A stretch of DNA of 9,063 nt from positions 1 through 9,063 of the forward strand of contig JAJBTR010000310.1 of the NCBI GenBank assembly GCA_020860745.1. Direction: 5' to 3'. How positions within the stretch are numbered: position 1 is the stretch's first letter; each line of letters opens with the position of its first letter. The notes beneath the pieces were generated by a model, which did no database searches, was not told the DNA's origin, and was given only the letters and a program-made list of their open reading frames with translations. Of the stretch, positions 1-7,158 are shown piece after piece. The position numbers and the translations under genes were made by a program. The stretch is from Lachnospiraceae bacterium (GTDB taxonomy: Bacteria; Bacillota; Clostridia; Lachnospirales; Lachnospiraceae).

Positions 1-351
1 ATCTTATATTTTGATTTTCTTTATTTTCGTGTTTTTCGCGTTATTTGTTGCTAGATTTTTAGCATTATTTCTTTATTCTTGTGTATTCCTTGTGCTGAGT
101 TGCCCGAATTTTCACTGTATCTTTTGATAGTTGTGCAATCAGAGTATTGCAATACATGATTTTTTGATTATTTTCGTAATAATTGTGTAACCATCCATGA
201 TACTGCGTTCGCACATTACCAATTTACACAGATTTTTCACAGAAACTACATACTTGAGAAATCTTTTTTGGATATGATTCTAAAATACGGGAATGAATCC
301 TGTATCATATATGATTTGAAGTTTATAATTCAGTAGAAAGGAAACCGGGAT
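1..351. other. AT-rich intergenic region upstream of the beta-helix lipoprotein gene
   Basis: There is no convincing coding sequence on either strand; the stretch is strongly AT-rich compared with the GC-rich gene that follows. It contains a small inverted repeat (TGCAAT at 134-139 and ATTGCA at 146-151) with a 6-nt loop. Promoter candidates for the rightward gene are weak: TTGATA (125-130) with TGCAAT (148-153) at 17-nt spacing, and a perfect TATAAT (324-329) lacking a good -35. The latter would put the transcript start almost on the ribosome binding site. A clear ribosome binding site, AGAAAGGA (335-342), lies 9 nt before the ATG at 352. Confidence 0.6.
125..153 (+). promoter_or_regulatory. 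Weak candidate housekeeping promoter for the beta-helix lipoprotein gene
   Basis: TTGATA (125-130, five of six matches to TTGACA) is followed after 17 nt by TGCAAT (148-153, four of six matches to TATAAT). It would give a 5' leader of about 190 nt. A competing site is TATAAT at 324-329, which has no recognisable -35 at the right distance. In so AT-rich a stretch either could be chance. Confidence 0.25.
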
Positions 352-2604
352 ATGAAAAAAAGATATTTAGCCCTTCTGATGGGCGTGGTTGTGGGAGCTT
401 CCCTGCTTGTCGGCTGCGGCACGAGCACGGAACAGAGTTCGGAAACTTCCACAGAAGATGAAACAGCGGAGAAGGTTTACGGTGAGATTACTGCGATTGG
501 GGATAACAGCTTCACTCTGGACTCCGGTATCGGCAATGCGATTGAGGTGACGGTAGACGACGACACAGAGATTACTTCGCAGGTTTCCGCCGGTGGCATG
601 GGCGGCATGCAGGGCGGCGGAGATATGGAGATGCCGTCGGATAGCGGAGACGGTGAAGAAGGTGAAAGCACGGGTAGTGATGGAAGCGCACCGGAGATGC
701 CGGATGGCGAGAGCGGCGGAAGCGCGCCGGAGATACCGGATGGCGAGAGTGACGGAAGCGCCTCGGAAACATCGGATCGCGGCAGTGCTCCGGAGATGCC
801 GGAAGGAGAGAACGGAGCAGGCGGGGATAGTGTTCCGGAGATGCCGGGCGGCAGCGGTGCATCAGGTGAAACAGAGAGTGGCAGCAGTGCAGTAAGTGCG
901 AACACGCTGAGCACTGCGGATACAGATAATTCCGATGAAGACAGCGGTGGCTCCGGGGATACAGACGCGGCAGACAGCGCGGATGATGCAGACGGAGATA
1001 GTGGAAGTGCTCCCGGCGGCGACGGAGGAGAAGGCGCAGATGGTGAGATGCCCTCCGGAGATATGCCTTCTGATGATATGGGAGATATGTCGTCAGAAGG
1101 CATGGGCGATATGAGTTCCGCGGGCACCACGGAAATTGAGTTTGAGGATCTTGCGGTGGGAGATGTTGTCGCTGTGTCTTATGACTCTGACGGAGATGTC
1201 GTCACTATTCTGGTGCTGTATTCCGAGTCGTCTTCGGAGACGGATGCTTCCGGCGACATGGGCGGCTCCGCGGATTCCTCGGCTGCGGACATCAGTTACA
1301 CGGCGGTGAATGAATATTCTGAGGATACAACAGTGGATGGAGAGACCATCACCTCCACAGGTACGGATGAAAATGCGGCGCTGATTACAAACGGAGCGAG
1401 TGTAACCATTACAGGCAGCAGTGTGAGCCGGGATTCTTCCGACAGCACCGGCGGGGATAATTCCAGCTTTTACGGCGTCGGCGCGGCGATTCTGACCACG
1501 GAGGGAACGACTTATATCAGTGATACGACAGTGGAGACCGACGCAGCAGGCGGCGCGGGCGTTTTTGCCTACGGCGACGGCGTTGTCTATGTGGCGGATT
1601 CCACGATTACGACGCAGCAGGATACCTCCGGTGGTATCCACGCGGCGGGCGGCGGCACGCTGTACGCCTGGGATCTGACGGTTGAGACAAACGGCGAGTC
1701 TGCGGCGGCGATCCGGAGTGACCGGGGCGGCGGCACTATGGTGGTGGACGGCGGTACGTACACTTCGAATGGAACGGGTTCACCGGCGGTCTACTGTACC
1801 GCAGATATAGCGGTAAATGATGCGGAACTGACCGCCACTTCCTCCGAGGCGGTCTGCATCGAGGGACTCAATACCCTGCGCCTGTTTGACTGTGATCTGA
1901 CCGGAAGCATGCAGGACGACAGCCAGAATGATTGCACCTGGAATGTGATTCTTTACCAGAGTATGTCCGGAGATTCCGAGGTGGGCAACAGTATTTTTGA
2001 GATGTCCGGCGGTTCCCTGACCGCGGAAAACGGAGGAATGTTCTACACCACCAACACGGAATCCACGTTTACTCTGTATGATGTGGATATCACGTATGCC
2101 GAAGAAAATGATTTCTTTCTCCAGTGCACCGGAAATAGCAATGAGCGCGGATGGGGAACCAGCGGCGCCAACGGAGCTGATTGCCTGTTTACTGCCATTA
2201 GCCAGGAGATGGAGGGCGACATTATCTGGGACAGCATCAGCCAGCTGGATTTCTATATGACGGATGGCAGCACGCTGACCGGCGCGGTGGTGAATGACGA
2301 GACCTGGGCCGGGGACGGCGGAGACGGATACTGCAACCTTTATATTGAGGAAGGCTCTGCCTGGGTTGTGACCGGCGACAGTGTTCTGAGTTCTTTGCAG
2401 AACGAGGGAAGTATTGTGGACGCATCCGGCAATACCGTAAGTATTGTCGGCAGCGACGGAACCGTCTATGTGGAGGGAAGCAGCGAGTATACGATTACGG
2501 TGGAATCCTATGAGACTACGGCGGATCTGTCCGGCGCATCCACGATTTCCGTGTGGAGTGACTATGAGGTGGAGCGGCCGAAAAATGTTGGAATTATATA
2601 CTAA
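352..2604 (+). CDS. Exported beta-helix surface lipoprotein with a split N-terminal beta domain
   Basis: This 750-aa protein starts with a lipoprotein signal peptide: Lys/Arg at 2-4, a hydrophobic stretch, and a lipobox LLVGC with Cys22 as the lipidated residue. Residues 42-75 (VYGEITAIG..., ending in DDDTEIT) and 260-290 (EFEDLAVGDVVAVSY, DVVTILVLY) read like the two halves of a small DUF5666-like beta domain. About 180 residues of Gly/Ser/Asp/Glu/Met-rich low-complexity sequence lie between them. From about 313 on, short beta-strand repeats with Gly/Asn/Asp turns (for example ALITNGASVTITGSSV, GTTYISDTTVETD, IRSDRGGGTMVVDGG) indicate a right-handed parallel beta-helix, like clostridial proteins annotated as carbohydrate-binding or adhesin-like. 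It has no LPXTG motif or transmembrane tail, so attachment should be by lipid. The ATG at 352 is fixed by the ribosome binding site at 335-342. Ligand binding is inferred from the fold; a matrix- or polysaccharide-binding role is likely but unproven. Confidence 0.88.
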   Translation: MKKRYLALLMGVVVGASLLVGCGTSTEQSSETSTEDETAEKVYGEITAIGDNSFTLDSGIGNAIEVTVDDDTEITSQVSAGGMGGMQGGGDMEMPSDSGDGEEGESTGSDGSAPEMPDGESGGSAPEIPDGESDGSASETSDRGSAPEMPEGENGAGGDSVPEMPGGSGASGETESGSSAVSANTLSTADTDNSDEDSGGSGDTDAADSADDADGDSGSAPGGDGGEGADGEMPSGDMPSDDMGDMSSEGMGDMSSAGTTEIEFEDLAVGDVVAVSYDSDGDVVTILVLYSESSSETDASGDMGGSADSSAADISYTAVNEYSEDTTVDGETITSTGTDENAALITNGASVTITGSSVSRDSSDSTGGDNSSFYGVGAAILTTEGTTYISDTTVETDAAGGAGVFAYGDGVVYVADSTITTQQDTSGGIHAAGGGTLYAWDLTVETNGESAAAIRSDRGGGTMVVDGGTYTSNGTGSPAVYCTADIAVNDAELTATSSEAVCIEGLNTLRLFDCDLTGSMQDDSQNDCTWNVILYQSMSGDSEVGNSIFEMSGGSLTAENGGMFYTTNTESTFTLYDVDITYAEENDFFLQCTGNSNERGWGTSGANGADCLFTAISQEMEGDIIWDSISQLDFYMTDGSTLTGAVVNDETWAGDGGDGYCNLYIEEGSAWVVTGDSVLSSLQNEGSIVDASGNTVSIVGSDGTVYVEGSSEYTITVESYETTADLSGASTISVWSDYEVERPKNVGIIY
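682..850 (+). repeat. Imperfect tandem 36-bp repeat encoding GSAPEMPDGESG-type units
   Basis: Two clear 36-bp units (682-717 and 718-753) begin GGAAGCGC and encode GSAPEMPDGESG and GSAPEIPDGESD. A diverged third copy starts at 754 (GSASETSDR), and shortened forms follow (GSAPEMPEGENG, then DSVPEMPGG) to about 850. The tract lies in the low-complexity insert of the lipoprotein and stays in frame throughout. All units are multiples of 3 nt, so gain or loss of a unit would change length without breaking the gene. Confidence 0.8.
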
Positions 2605-2781
2605 TCTCAGTGAGTGGAGGCCAGATAGGAAACATCTGGCCTTTTTCTGTATTGTTTCGGTGTAAATCGGATATAAAGACCTGGAAGCATCGGGTAACCT
2701 GTTTGATTCATAGTGATGCTGGCGATTTTGCGCATCATTCAGCACAATCTGTACATATTATTTCACGATAGTTTCTAAGGC
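2605..2781. other. Convergent intergenic region between the lipoprotein and anti-sigma genes
   Basis: Besides the rightward terminator, this 177-bp stretch holds a short inverted repeat (TGATGC and GCATCA, about 2713-2736). No T-tract follows it on either strand. I find no clear intrinsic terminator for the leftward sigma/anti-sigma transcript, which may run into the antisense side of the lipoprotein gene or end by another mechanism. Confidence 0.5.
2618..2647 (+). terminator. Rho-independent terminator of the beta-helix lipoprotein gene
   Basis: A perfect 8-bp stem, GGCCAGAT (2619-2626) and ATCTGGCC (2634-2641), extended by an A-T pair, has a 7-nt loop and is followed directly by TTTTT (2642-2646). 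It lies 14 nt after the TAA stop of the rightward gene. On the opposite strand the hairpin has no T-tract, so it should not terminate the converging leftward transcript efficiently. Confidence 0.93.
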
Positions 2782-4056
2782 TTATTTAGAATGATAAATT
2801 AATATGGTGACGGTGCCATCTTCATTGTAGCTCACCGCCTCAATAAGAATAGATTCCTGCACTTCGTCATATTCATAATCCAGCACTTCAAATAAATCTG
2901 TGATGCCGTTTGTATAGGCTGTCTGGGTGAGGGAGCGGACCTCACGGTCTATATAATGCTCCTCTCCGTCTGCTTCGTAGGAAAAGTGGATGACGTGGTC
3001 AGCATCCGGCGTGAGTGTTTTGCGCTGCAGCAGAGCGGCATGCTCTTCCAGATATTCCTGTGTCATGGAGCATGTCTCCAGGTAGGCCAGCATCATTTTC
3101 ATTTCCTCGTTTTCTATGTCGGAAAGATAGACTTCGGCGTAGGTTTCTGCCGTCTGGTTTTCTGCCCATTGTATGATGGCATCTGCCTTCTCCGGATCTG
3201 CTTTTGATTCGTCGAGCGGAAGCTCAAAGAGTGCATTGAGACCGTCATAGTCGGGGTTCTGTGTGATTTCGCCGGTTTCGTCATCGAAGAGGAATGCCTG
3301 TACCCGCTCTGTATAGCGGTACTGTGTTACGCCGAGATATACCCCGGTGTCGGCAAAACATTCCAGATTTGCGGTTTCAACTGCCTCGTACATTACATCA
3401 TTTTCCATAAAGCAGGAGGAACTTCCGCCCAGGGCGAAATAGTTGTAAGTCAGGGGGTCATAGCCGCGAATATAGGGGGAGACGACGATGTCGTTTTCCC
3501 AGTTTGCAACGTTGGAGCCGTCTTCGTAATTTGCATTGTGTTCGATAGCTACAATGATGTAGCTGTTGTCTGTCGGCACATCGATATAGTCTGTCAGTTC
3601 TTTCCCGGACACCATGCCGAGAAGAGTGATAGTATAGTCGCCGCAGGTCTGTGTTTCATTGATGGCGACGGCGTCTTCGTTCTCAAAGATGTCACTGATG
3701 TCGAATTCCTCCGCAGCATCAGAGAGAGAAAGGTAGTGACGGACAGCTGCGACGGAGGTGATGCCTCCGACCGCCAGAAGGAGGATTATGGCGCACATTG
3801 CAGCGGCAGAGCCAAAGGAGGTTTTTGCGAATGCCGGGTGAGTGACAAAGCGAAAGGAGTTTTTTGCAAATGCTGGACGAGTGAAAGAGCGGAAGGAGTT
3901 TTTCACAAATGTCGGATGATTGGCAAAACGGAACCATTTTCCTCCGGTGTTCGGGTTTTCCCCGGCTTTTTTCAGGATTTCCTGATTCAGATCAGAGTCC
4001 GGCGTTTCCTCCGGAGCCAGGGCTGCGGTCAGCAGGCGATCGATGTCATGTTTCAT
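2782..4056 (-). CDS. Membrane-anchored anti-sigma factor-like protein (DUF4179-type)
   Basis: This 424-aa protein probably binds and silences the ECF sigma factor encoded just upstream. The N-terminal 36 residues (start MKHDIDRLLTAAL) are short, charged and predicted cytoplasmic, as expected for a sigma-binding segment. Residues 42-80 are three tandem 13-residue repeats of the form F-R-x-x-x-H/R-P-x-F-x-K-x-S. A single transmembrane helix follows at about 82-105 (SAAAMCAIILLLAVGGITS). The remaining 320 residues should be outside the cell and form an acidic sensor-like domain of unknown ligand. No zinc-binding HxxxCxxC motif is visible, so it is not a classical ZAS anti-sigma factor. The start overlaps the sigma gene by 11 bp and has its own GGAGG inside that gene. 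Placement in the DUF4179 family is by architecture and context; the sensing function is inference. Confidence 0.8.
   Translation of the reverse strand: MKHDIDRLLTAALAPEETPDSDLNQEILKKAGENPNTGGKWFRFANHPTFVKNSFRSFTRPAFAKNSFRFVTHPAFAKTSFGSAAAMCAIILLLAVGGITSVAAVRHYLSLSDAAEEFDISDIFENEDAVAINETQTCGDYTITLLGMVSGKELTDYIDVPTDNSYIIVAIEHNANYEDGSNVANWENDIVVSPYIRGYDPLTYNYFALGGSSSCFMENDVMYEAVETANLECFADTGVYLGVTQYRYTERVQAFLFDDETGEITQNPDYDGLNALFELPLDESKADPEKADAIIQWAENQTAETYAEVYLSDIENEEMKMMLAYLETCSMTQEYLEEHAALLQRKTLTPDADHVIHFSYEADGEEHYIDREVRSLTQTAYTNGITDLFEVLDYEYDEVQESILIEAVSYNEDGTVTILIYHSK
3814..3933 (-). repeat. Three 39-bp tandem repeats encoding 13-aa juxtamembrane units
   Basis: Three back-to-back 39-bp copies (3814-3852, 3853-3891, 3892-3930) lie in the anti-sigma gene. 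The first two match at about 32 of 39 positions, the second and third at about 28 of 39. They encode residues 42-54, 55-67 and 68-80, each ending in K(N/T)S followed by F. The array lies between the putative sigma-binding segment and the transmembrane helix, and it is rich in Phe, Lys, Arg and His. Confidence 0.9.
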
Positions 4057-4570
4057 GGAAAAATACCTCCAGTTCTTTTTGCAGCAGTTTTCGTGCCTGG
4101 TAAAGTCGACTTTTTACTGTTGATACAGGGATTGACAGCACAGCGGCGATTTCCTTCAGAGACAGCTGTTGTCCGTAATAAAGGATAACCGGAAGGCGGT
4201 ATTTGTCCGCCAGCCCCGCTATGGCCTGCAGTACGGCGTCGCGTTCCTCGCCGGAGATGGCCAGCTCTTCCGGGGAGGAATCCGGGGAAGAGGGTTCCGG
4301 AACGGATTCCGGGGTATCCACGGCGGGGGCAATCCGCTGCCGCCAGGCTGCTTTCCGTGTCCGGTTTTTCCAGATATGGAGTGCGATGGAGAGCAGATAA
4401 CTTTTGGGATTGTGAGCAGTATTGATTCTGCTGATCCGCTCCATGGCGGTCAGAAAGGTGTCCTGATACAGATCTTCCGCTTCCTGTCGGCTTCCGGTCA
4501 GGCGCAGGCAGAAATTATAGATATCCCGGCCGTAGTTATGAATCAGGTTTTCTAATTCGCCAATGGTCAT
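4046..4570 (-). CDS. ECF-family RNA polymerase sigma factor
   Basis: This 174-aa protein has the two-domain layout of group 4 (ECF) sigma factors. Region 2 spans about residues 8-73 (YNFCLRLTGSRQEAEDLYQD, then PKSYLLSIALHIWKNRTRK), which contacts core polymerase and the -10 element. A Pro/Ser/Glu-rich linker covers about 78-105. Region 4 spans 106-168 with a helix-turn-helix (LSLKEIAAVLSIPVSTVKS, then RLYQARKLL) for -35 recognition. Length is normal. The ATG at 4570 has GGAGG at 4583-4587, 12 nt upstream, which is slightly long. The gene overlaps the anti-sigma gene by 11 bp, the usual sigma/anti-sigma arrangement. A promoter-like element at 4608-4636 matches one before the lipoprotein/ABC operon, suggesting autoregulation. 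Family assignment is firm; the regulon is inferred. Confidence 0.95.
   Translation of the reverse strand: MTIGELENLIHNYGRDIYNFCLRLTGSRQEAEDLYQDTFLTAMERISRINTAHNPKSYLLSIALHIWKNRTRKAAWRQRIAPAVDTPESVPEPSSPDSSPEELAISGEERDAVLQAIAGLADKYRLPVILYYGQQLSLKEIAAVLSIPVSTVKSRLYQARKLLQKELEVFFHET
4061..4070 (-). promoter_or_regulatory. Ribosome binding site of the anti-sigma gene, inside the sigma gene
   Basis: On the minus strand GGAGG (4066-4070) lies 9 nt before the ATG at 4056, within the last codons of the sigma factor gene. It fixes the anti-sigma start and, with the 11-bp overlap, suggests translational coupling that keeps the two proteins in ratio. Confidence 0.85.
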
Positions 4571-4607
4571 CCCTCGTGTCTTCCTCCCCTGTGTTTTGAC
4601 TCATAAT

Positions 4608-4636
4608 AAATATTGTAATGAGAAAGGTTTTGGTTG
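4608..4636 (-). promoter_or_regulatory. Putative ECF-type promoter of the sigma/anti-sigma operon
   Basis: Read on the minus strand: CAACC (4636-4632), 11 nt, then CATTACAATATTT (4620-4608). The same layout with the same spacing occurs at 8688-8716 before the lipoprotein gene. AAC-containing -35 elements are typical for ECF sigma factors. The motif ends about 37 nt before the sigma ATG, leaving room for a short leader with the ribosome binding site at 4583-4587. It sits in the 84-bp gap after the ATPase stop codon. The exact -10 boundaries are uncertain. Confidence 0.6.
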
Positions 4637-4654
4637 TAAAGAATCGGAAAAAAT

Positions 4655-5287
4655 CTATATTTTAGGCAAAATGACGCCGCGATCCATCGGATATACTTCA
4701 TCACAGAGGACGCGGATATCTTCCGCGTTGTGACTGGCTATCAGGAGCAGCTTTCCCTTTTCTTTCAGGGAGAGAAGCAGCTTGCGTATCTCTTTCACAC
4801 CGTGTTGGTCTAATCCGTTCATAGGCTCATCCAGAATCAGAACTGAGGGGTCTTCCATGATGGCCTGTGCCAGACCCAGACGCTGCCGCATTCCCAGACT
4901 GTACTTTTTTACGGGGAGTTTCAGATCTGGATCCAGACCGGTCTGCTCCATCGCGGTCCGGATTTCGTCCCGGCTAATCTGGTTCCGGATGTCCGCCAGC
5001 ACTTTCAGATTTCTGAAGCCGCTGTAATAGGGGATGAATCCCGGTGTCTCGATGATGATTCCGGCGTCCGGCAGGTAATCCGTGTCTTTGCCGATTCGCT
5101 TCCCGTCAGAAAAAATTCCGCCTGACGTGGGCTTTACGAATCCGCAGATACATTTCATCAGCATTGTTTTTCCGCAGCCGTTGTTGCCTGTGAGACCGTA
5201 GATTTTTCCGCTTTCCATTCGTAGTGAGATGTCTCTCAGAATCTGTTTTCTGTTCAGTGTGAGTGAAACATTGTTTACCGCTATCAT
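4655..5287 (-). CDS. ABC transporter ATP-binding protein, LanF/BcrA-like with an E-loop
   Basis: This is a 210-aa nucleotide-binding subunit that powers the two permeases encoded just upstream. Walker A is GNNGCGKT (34-41); the signature is a variant, SLGMRQR (130-136); Walker B is VLILDEP (149-155), followed by the D-loop GLD; the switch His is 186 (IASHNAED). At the Q-loop position stands Glu80 in IIIETPGF, the E-loop known from lantibiotic-immunity LanF ATPases and close relatives. I chose the ATG at 5287, although the frame stays open to 5458. MIAVNNVSLTL is the normal family start, AAAGGAG lies 5 nt before it (5293-5299), and it overlaps the permease stop by ATGA. It lacks the C-terminal extension of longer BcrA-type proteins. 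The substrate is unknown; peptide antibiotic export or shielding is inferred. Confidence 0.93.
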   Translation of the reverse strand: MIAVNNVSLTLNRKQILRDISLRMESGKIYGLTGNNGCGKTMLMKCICGFVKPTSGGIFSDGKRIGKDTDYLPDAGIIIETPGFIPYYSGFRNLKVLADIRNQISRDEIRTAMEQTGLDPDLKLPVKKYSLGMRQRLGLAQAIMEDPSVLILDEPMNGLDQHGVKEIRKLLLSLKEKGKLLLIASHNAEDIRVLCDEVYPMDRGVILPKI

Positions 5288-6234
5288 TCTGTCTCCTTTC
5301 CTGCCTGGTATTGCCCGGCAGCGGCCAGACAGCAGGCGAACAGCCCTGCACAACATAGGATCAAATACAGATAGGATGCTTTTACGGGAATTATCTGTTC
5401 CCGGAAGTATTCGGTATAATGAATCCAGGAAATCGTGTGTGCCATGGGAAACAGCCATTTTGCGCTTACATCCGCGGCAGATGTGACGGCACCGAGAATA
5501 ATCAGGAAAGCGTCCGCCAGGATGCCCGCATATTTTCTACTGTAAAGGGCAGACAGCAACAGTATGAGAGCAAGCAGCAGAAAATAAAACCACATCAGAG
5601 TTGCCGTGTAGAACAAAGCTTCCGGGAGCGTCATCTGCTGGTACAAGTTTGCAGGCAGGAGCTGTACGACATAATCAGCTGTCCGGTCTGGATAAACCGA
5701 AAGATAATGTGTGACAGCGTGGCTGAAATCTGTTTGCCAGGTAGCATTTCCCAGAATCATAATTCCCGATGACAGAAAGAGAAATGCGACCAGAAAGAAA
5801 GCAGCAAGAGCAGCGAACAGAGTCTGTCCCAGAATCCAGGTTTTCTTTGGGCAGCGAATCTGATAGAACAGGTCGATGCCGCTTTTCTGCGGAAAATCTG
5901 CGATCAGAACCAGAAAAAGCAGAGGTATGATCAGTACAATCTGCCCGGAATTGCCCAGTGCGACAAACGCTTCCTGGATGGCAACCGGCTCACCCATGCG
6001 TGCGGCACAGTCGCATAACGGTCGGATTACCTGCATGTGGATGAAGACCAGCATCACGCCGAGGATAATCAGGCGGCTGCTTCGCAGCCACCGTGTAAAT
6101 TCGGCAGCAGATATTTTCCGGATAGTCTGCAGGCCGTATGGTGTTTTCCATGTTTTATTTATAGTGGTGCCTGGCAGGCAGGTATTAGGGTTTATACAAG
6201 CGGCAATTTCCTTGGCGTTTCGTGATTCTGTCAT
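5284..6234 (-). CDS. ABC transporter permease (second membrane subunit)
   Basis: This 316-aa membrane protein has about six predicted helices, near 53-70, 98-113, 133-161, 206-230, 236-254 and 287-307. That fits an ABC-2/LanEG-type permease working as a pair with the upstream permease. A long loop of about 45 residues lies between helices 3 and 4. The first 45 residues are hydrophilic and unusual for the family, so the true start could be a little downstream. However, the ATG at 6234 has AGGAG (6244-6248) at 9-nt spacing and no better start is visible. The last codons overlap the ATPase start by 4 bp, indicating translational coupling. Sequence alone does not name the substrate. Membrane assignment is firm; the permease role rests on helices and on the adjoining ATPase. 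Confidence 0.85.
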   Translation of the reverse strand: MTESRNAKEIAACINPNTCLPGTTINKTWKTPYGLQTIRKISAAEFTRWLRSSRLIILGVMLVFIHMQVIRPLCDCAARMGEPVAIQEAFVALGNSGQIVLIIPLLFLVLIADFPQKSGIDLFYQIRCPKKTWILGQTLFAALAAFFLVAFLFLSSGIMILGNATWQTDFSHAVTHYLSVYPDRTADYVVQLLPANLYQQMTLPEALFYTATLMWFYFLLLALILLLSALYSRKYAGILADAFLIILGAVTSAADVSAKWLFPMAHTISWIHYTEYFREQIIPVKASYLYLILCCAGLFACCLAAAGQYQAGKETE

Positions 6235-6309
6235 GAGCTGTTTCTCCTACTACTGATTTGGTTTCCATTATTATTGTGGTAATAAAAAGCGAGAGCACCG
6301 CAGATATTC

Positions 6310-7158
6310 TTATGATGTAAATACTTTTCGCAAAGTTATCCGGCAAAAGAGTACGGTCAGCCCGGCAAAAACCAGAACCGTCAGAAGCAGCGTGAGAAAC
6401 CAATATGGGTTTGCCACTACATTCAGAAGATTGTCGGGGAACAGCGCTTCATAAAACGGTGTGGATTCTGTGCCGGCGGCCCAGGCACCCATTTCCAGTT
6501 TGAGCAATATCTGCCGCAGGGAATAATTCAGCAGGAAGGGCAGGCAGATCAGCATGTATTTATCCCGGAAAAAGATGGAGACTCCTATGCCGAAGGCACT
6601 TCCAGATGCCCCGTATAAAAATGCCCCTGCCGCGCGTTTTATGATGTACAGAGGGATAGATTCTCCAAAAATCCAATTCAGGTAAAAATTCTGCTCCTCC
6701 GCCGGGAAAGAGGAAAAGGACGGAAAAGCTGCCGCCATCAGCAACCCGAACAGGCAGTAGGAGAGCAGAAAGAGGATGCCGCCGAAGACTGCGCCACTGA
6801 TGACTTTTGAGACGCAGTAGCAACGATTTCCCGAGCGGATCAGCAGAAAGCGCAGCTGTCCGTTTAAGCGCTCGGAGGAGAGCAGCGTAATATAACCGAA
6901 GCTGAGGAGGAGAGGCAAAAAGACCGCAAGCCAGGAGCCGGTTCCCTGCCGCCAGAGCCAGAGAGAACTTCCCTCGATGCTTTCCCGATAGCCCGATTGT
7001 GTGCCGCTTATCATCATGGCGAAGATGCTTACTTCGGAACCGTCATCCACTGTCGCCCCCGTTGCGGACAGGAGGAGAACGAGGATGCCGGAGGCGGTCA
7101 ACAGTATGTTGGGAACGGAGAATAATTTTTTTAATTCTGTTTTGATACAGGAAAACAT
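6310..7158 (-). CDS. ABC transporter permease (first membrane subunit)
   Basis: This 282-aa protein starts MFSCIKTELKKLF, the short amphipathic cytoplasmic start typical of ABC-2/LanEG permeases, followed by six hydrophobic segments near 16-33, 76-94, 117-144, 168-187, 190-206 and 251-272. The long segment between helices 1 and 2 (about 34-75) should be extracytoplasmic. AAGGAG (7170-7175) lies 11 nt before the ATG. It is not closely similar to the other permease, so the pair looks like a heterodimer, as in LanE/LanG. It lies 88 bp after the lipoprotein gene and 75 bp before the next permease, with no clear terminator in either gap, so all four genes are probably one transcript. The substrate is not identifiable. 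Confidence 0.87.
   Translation of the reverse strand: MFSCIKTELKKLFSVPNILLTASGILVLLLSATGATVDDGSEVSIFAMMISGTQSGYRESIEGSSLWLWRQGTGSWLAVFLPLLLSFGYITLLSSERLNGQLRFLLIRSGNRCYCVSKVISGAVFGGILFLLSYCLFGLLMAAAFPSFSSFPAEEQNFYLNWIFGESIPLYIIKRAAGAFLYGASGSAFGIGVSIFFRDKYMLICLPFLLNYSLRQILLKLEMGAWAAGTESTPFYEALFPDNLLNVVANPYWFLTLLLTVLVFAGLTVLFCRITLRKVFTS

Noticed and set aside
189..213. AACC followed 13 nt later by CGTT upstream of the beta-helix gene, as a third ECF promoter copy
   Set aside because: Spacing differs by 2 nt from the two good copies and the conserved ACAATATTT part is absent.
477..1641. Minus- and plus-strand frames (217, 182 and 100 codons) over the low-complexity insert
   Set aside because: They are Pro/Ser- or Arg-rich shadow translations of a repetitive GC-rich tract with no ribosome binding site.
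2713..2736. TGATGC/GCATCA inverted repeat as a terminator for the anti-sigma gene
   Set aside because: The stem is only 6 bp with a 12-nt loop and no T-tract on either strand.
1780..2745. 321-codon open frame on the minus strand opposite the beta-helix lipoprotein
   Set aside because: It mirrors a GC-rich gene with few stop codons in the antisense frame, crosses the terminator, and its product has no domain-like pattern. The plus-strand gene has a lipobox, repeats and a ribosome binding site.
3538..4188. 216-codon plus-strand frame over the anti-sigma gene
   Set aside because: It is antisense to a well-supported gene with a transmembrane helix and a sigma partner; its Cys/Arg-rich content is shadow-like.
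5288..5458. 57-residue N-terminal extension of the ATPase
   Set aside because: It overlaps the permease gene in another frame, resembles no ATPase N-terminus, and a normal start with AAAGGAG exists at 5287.
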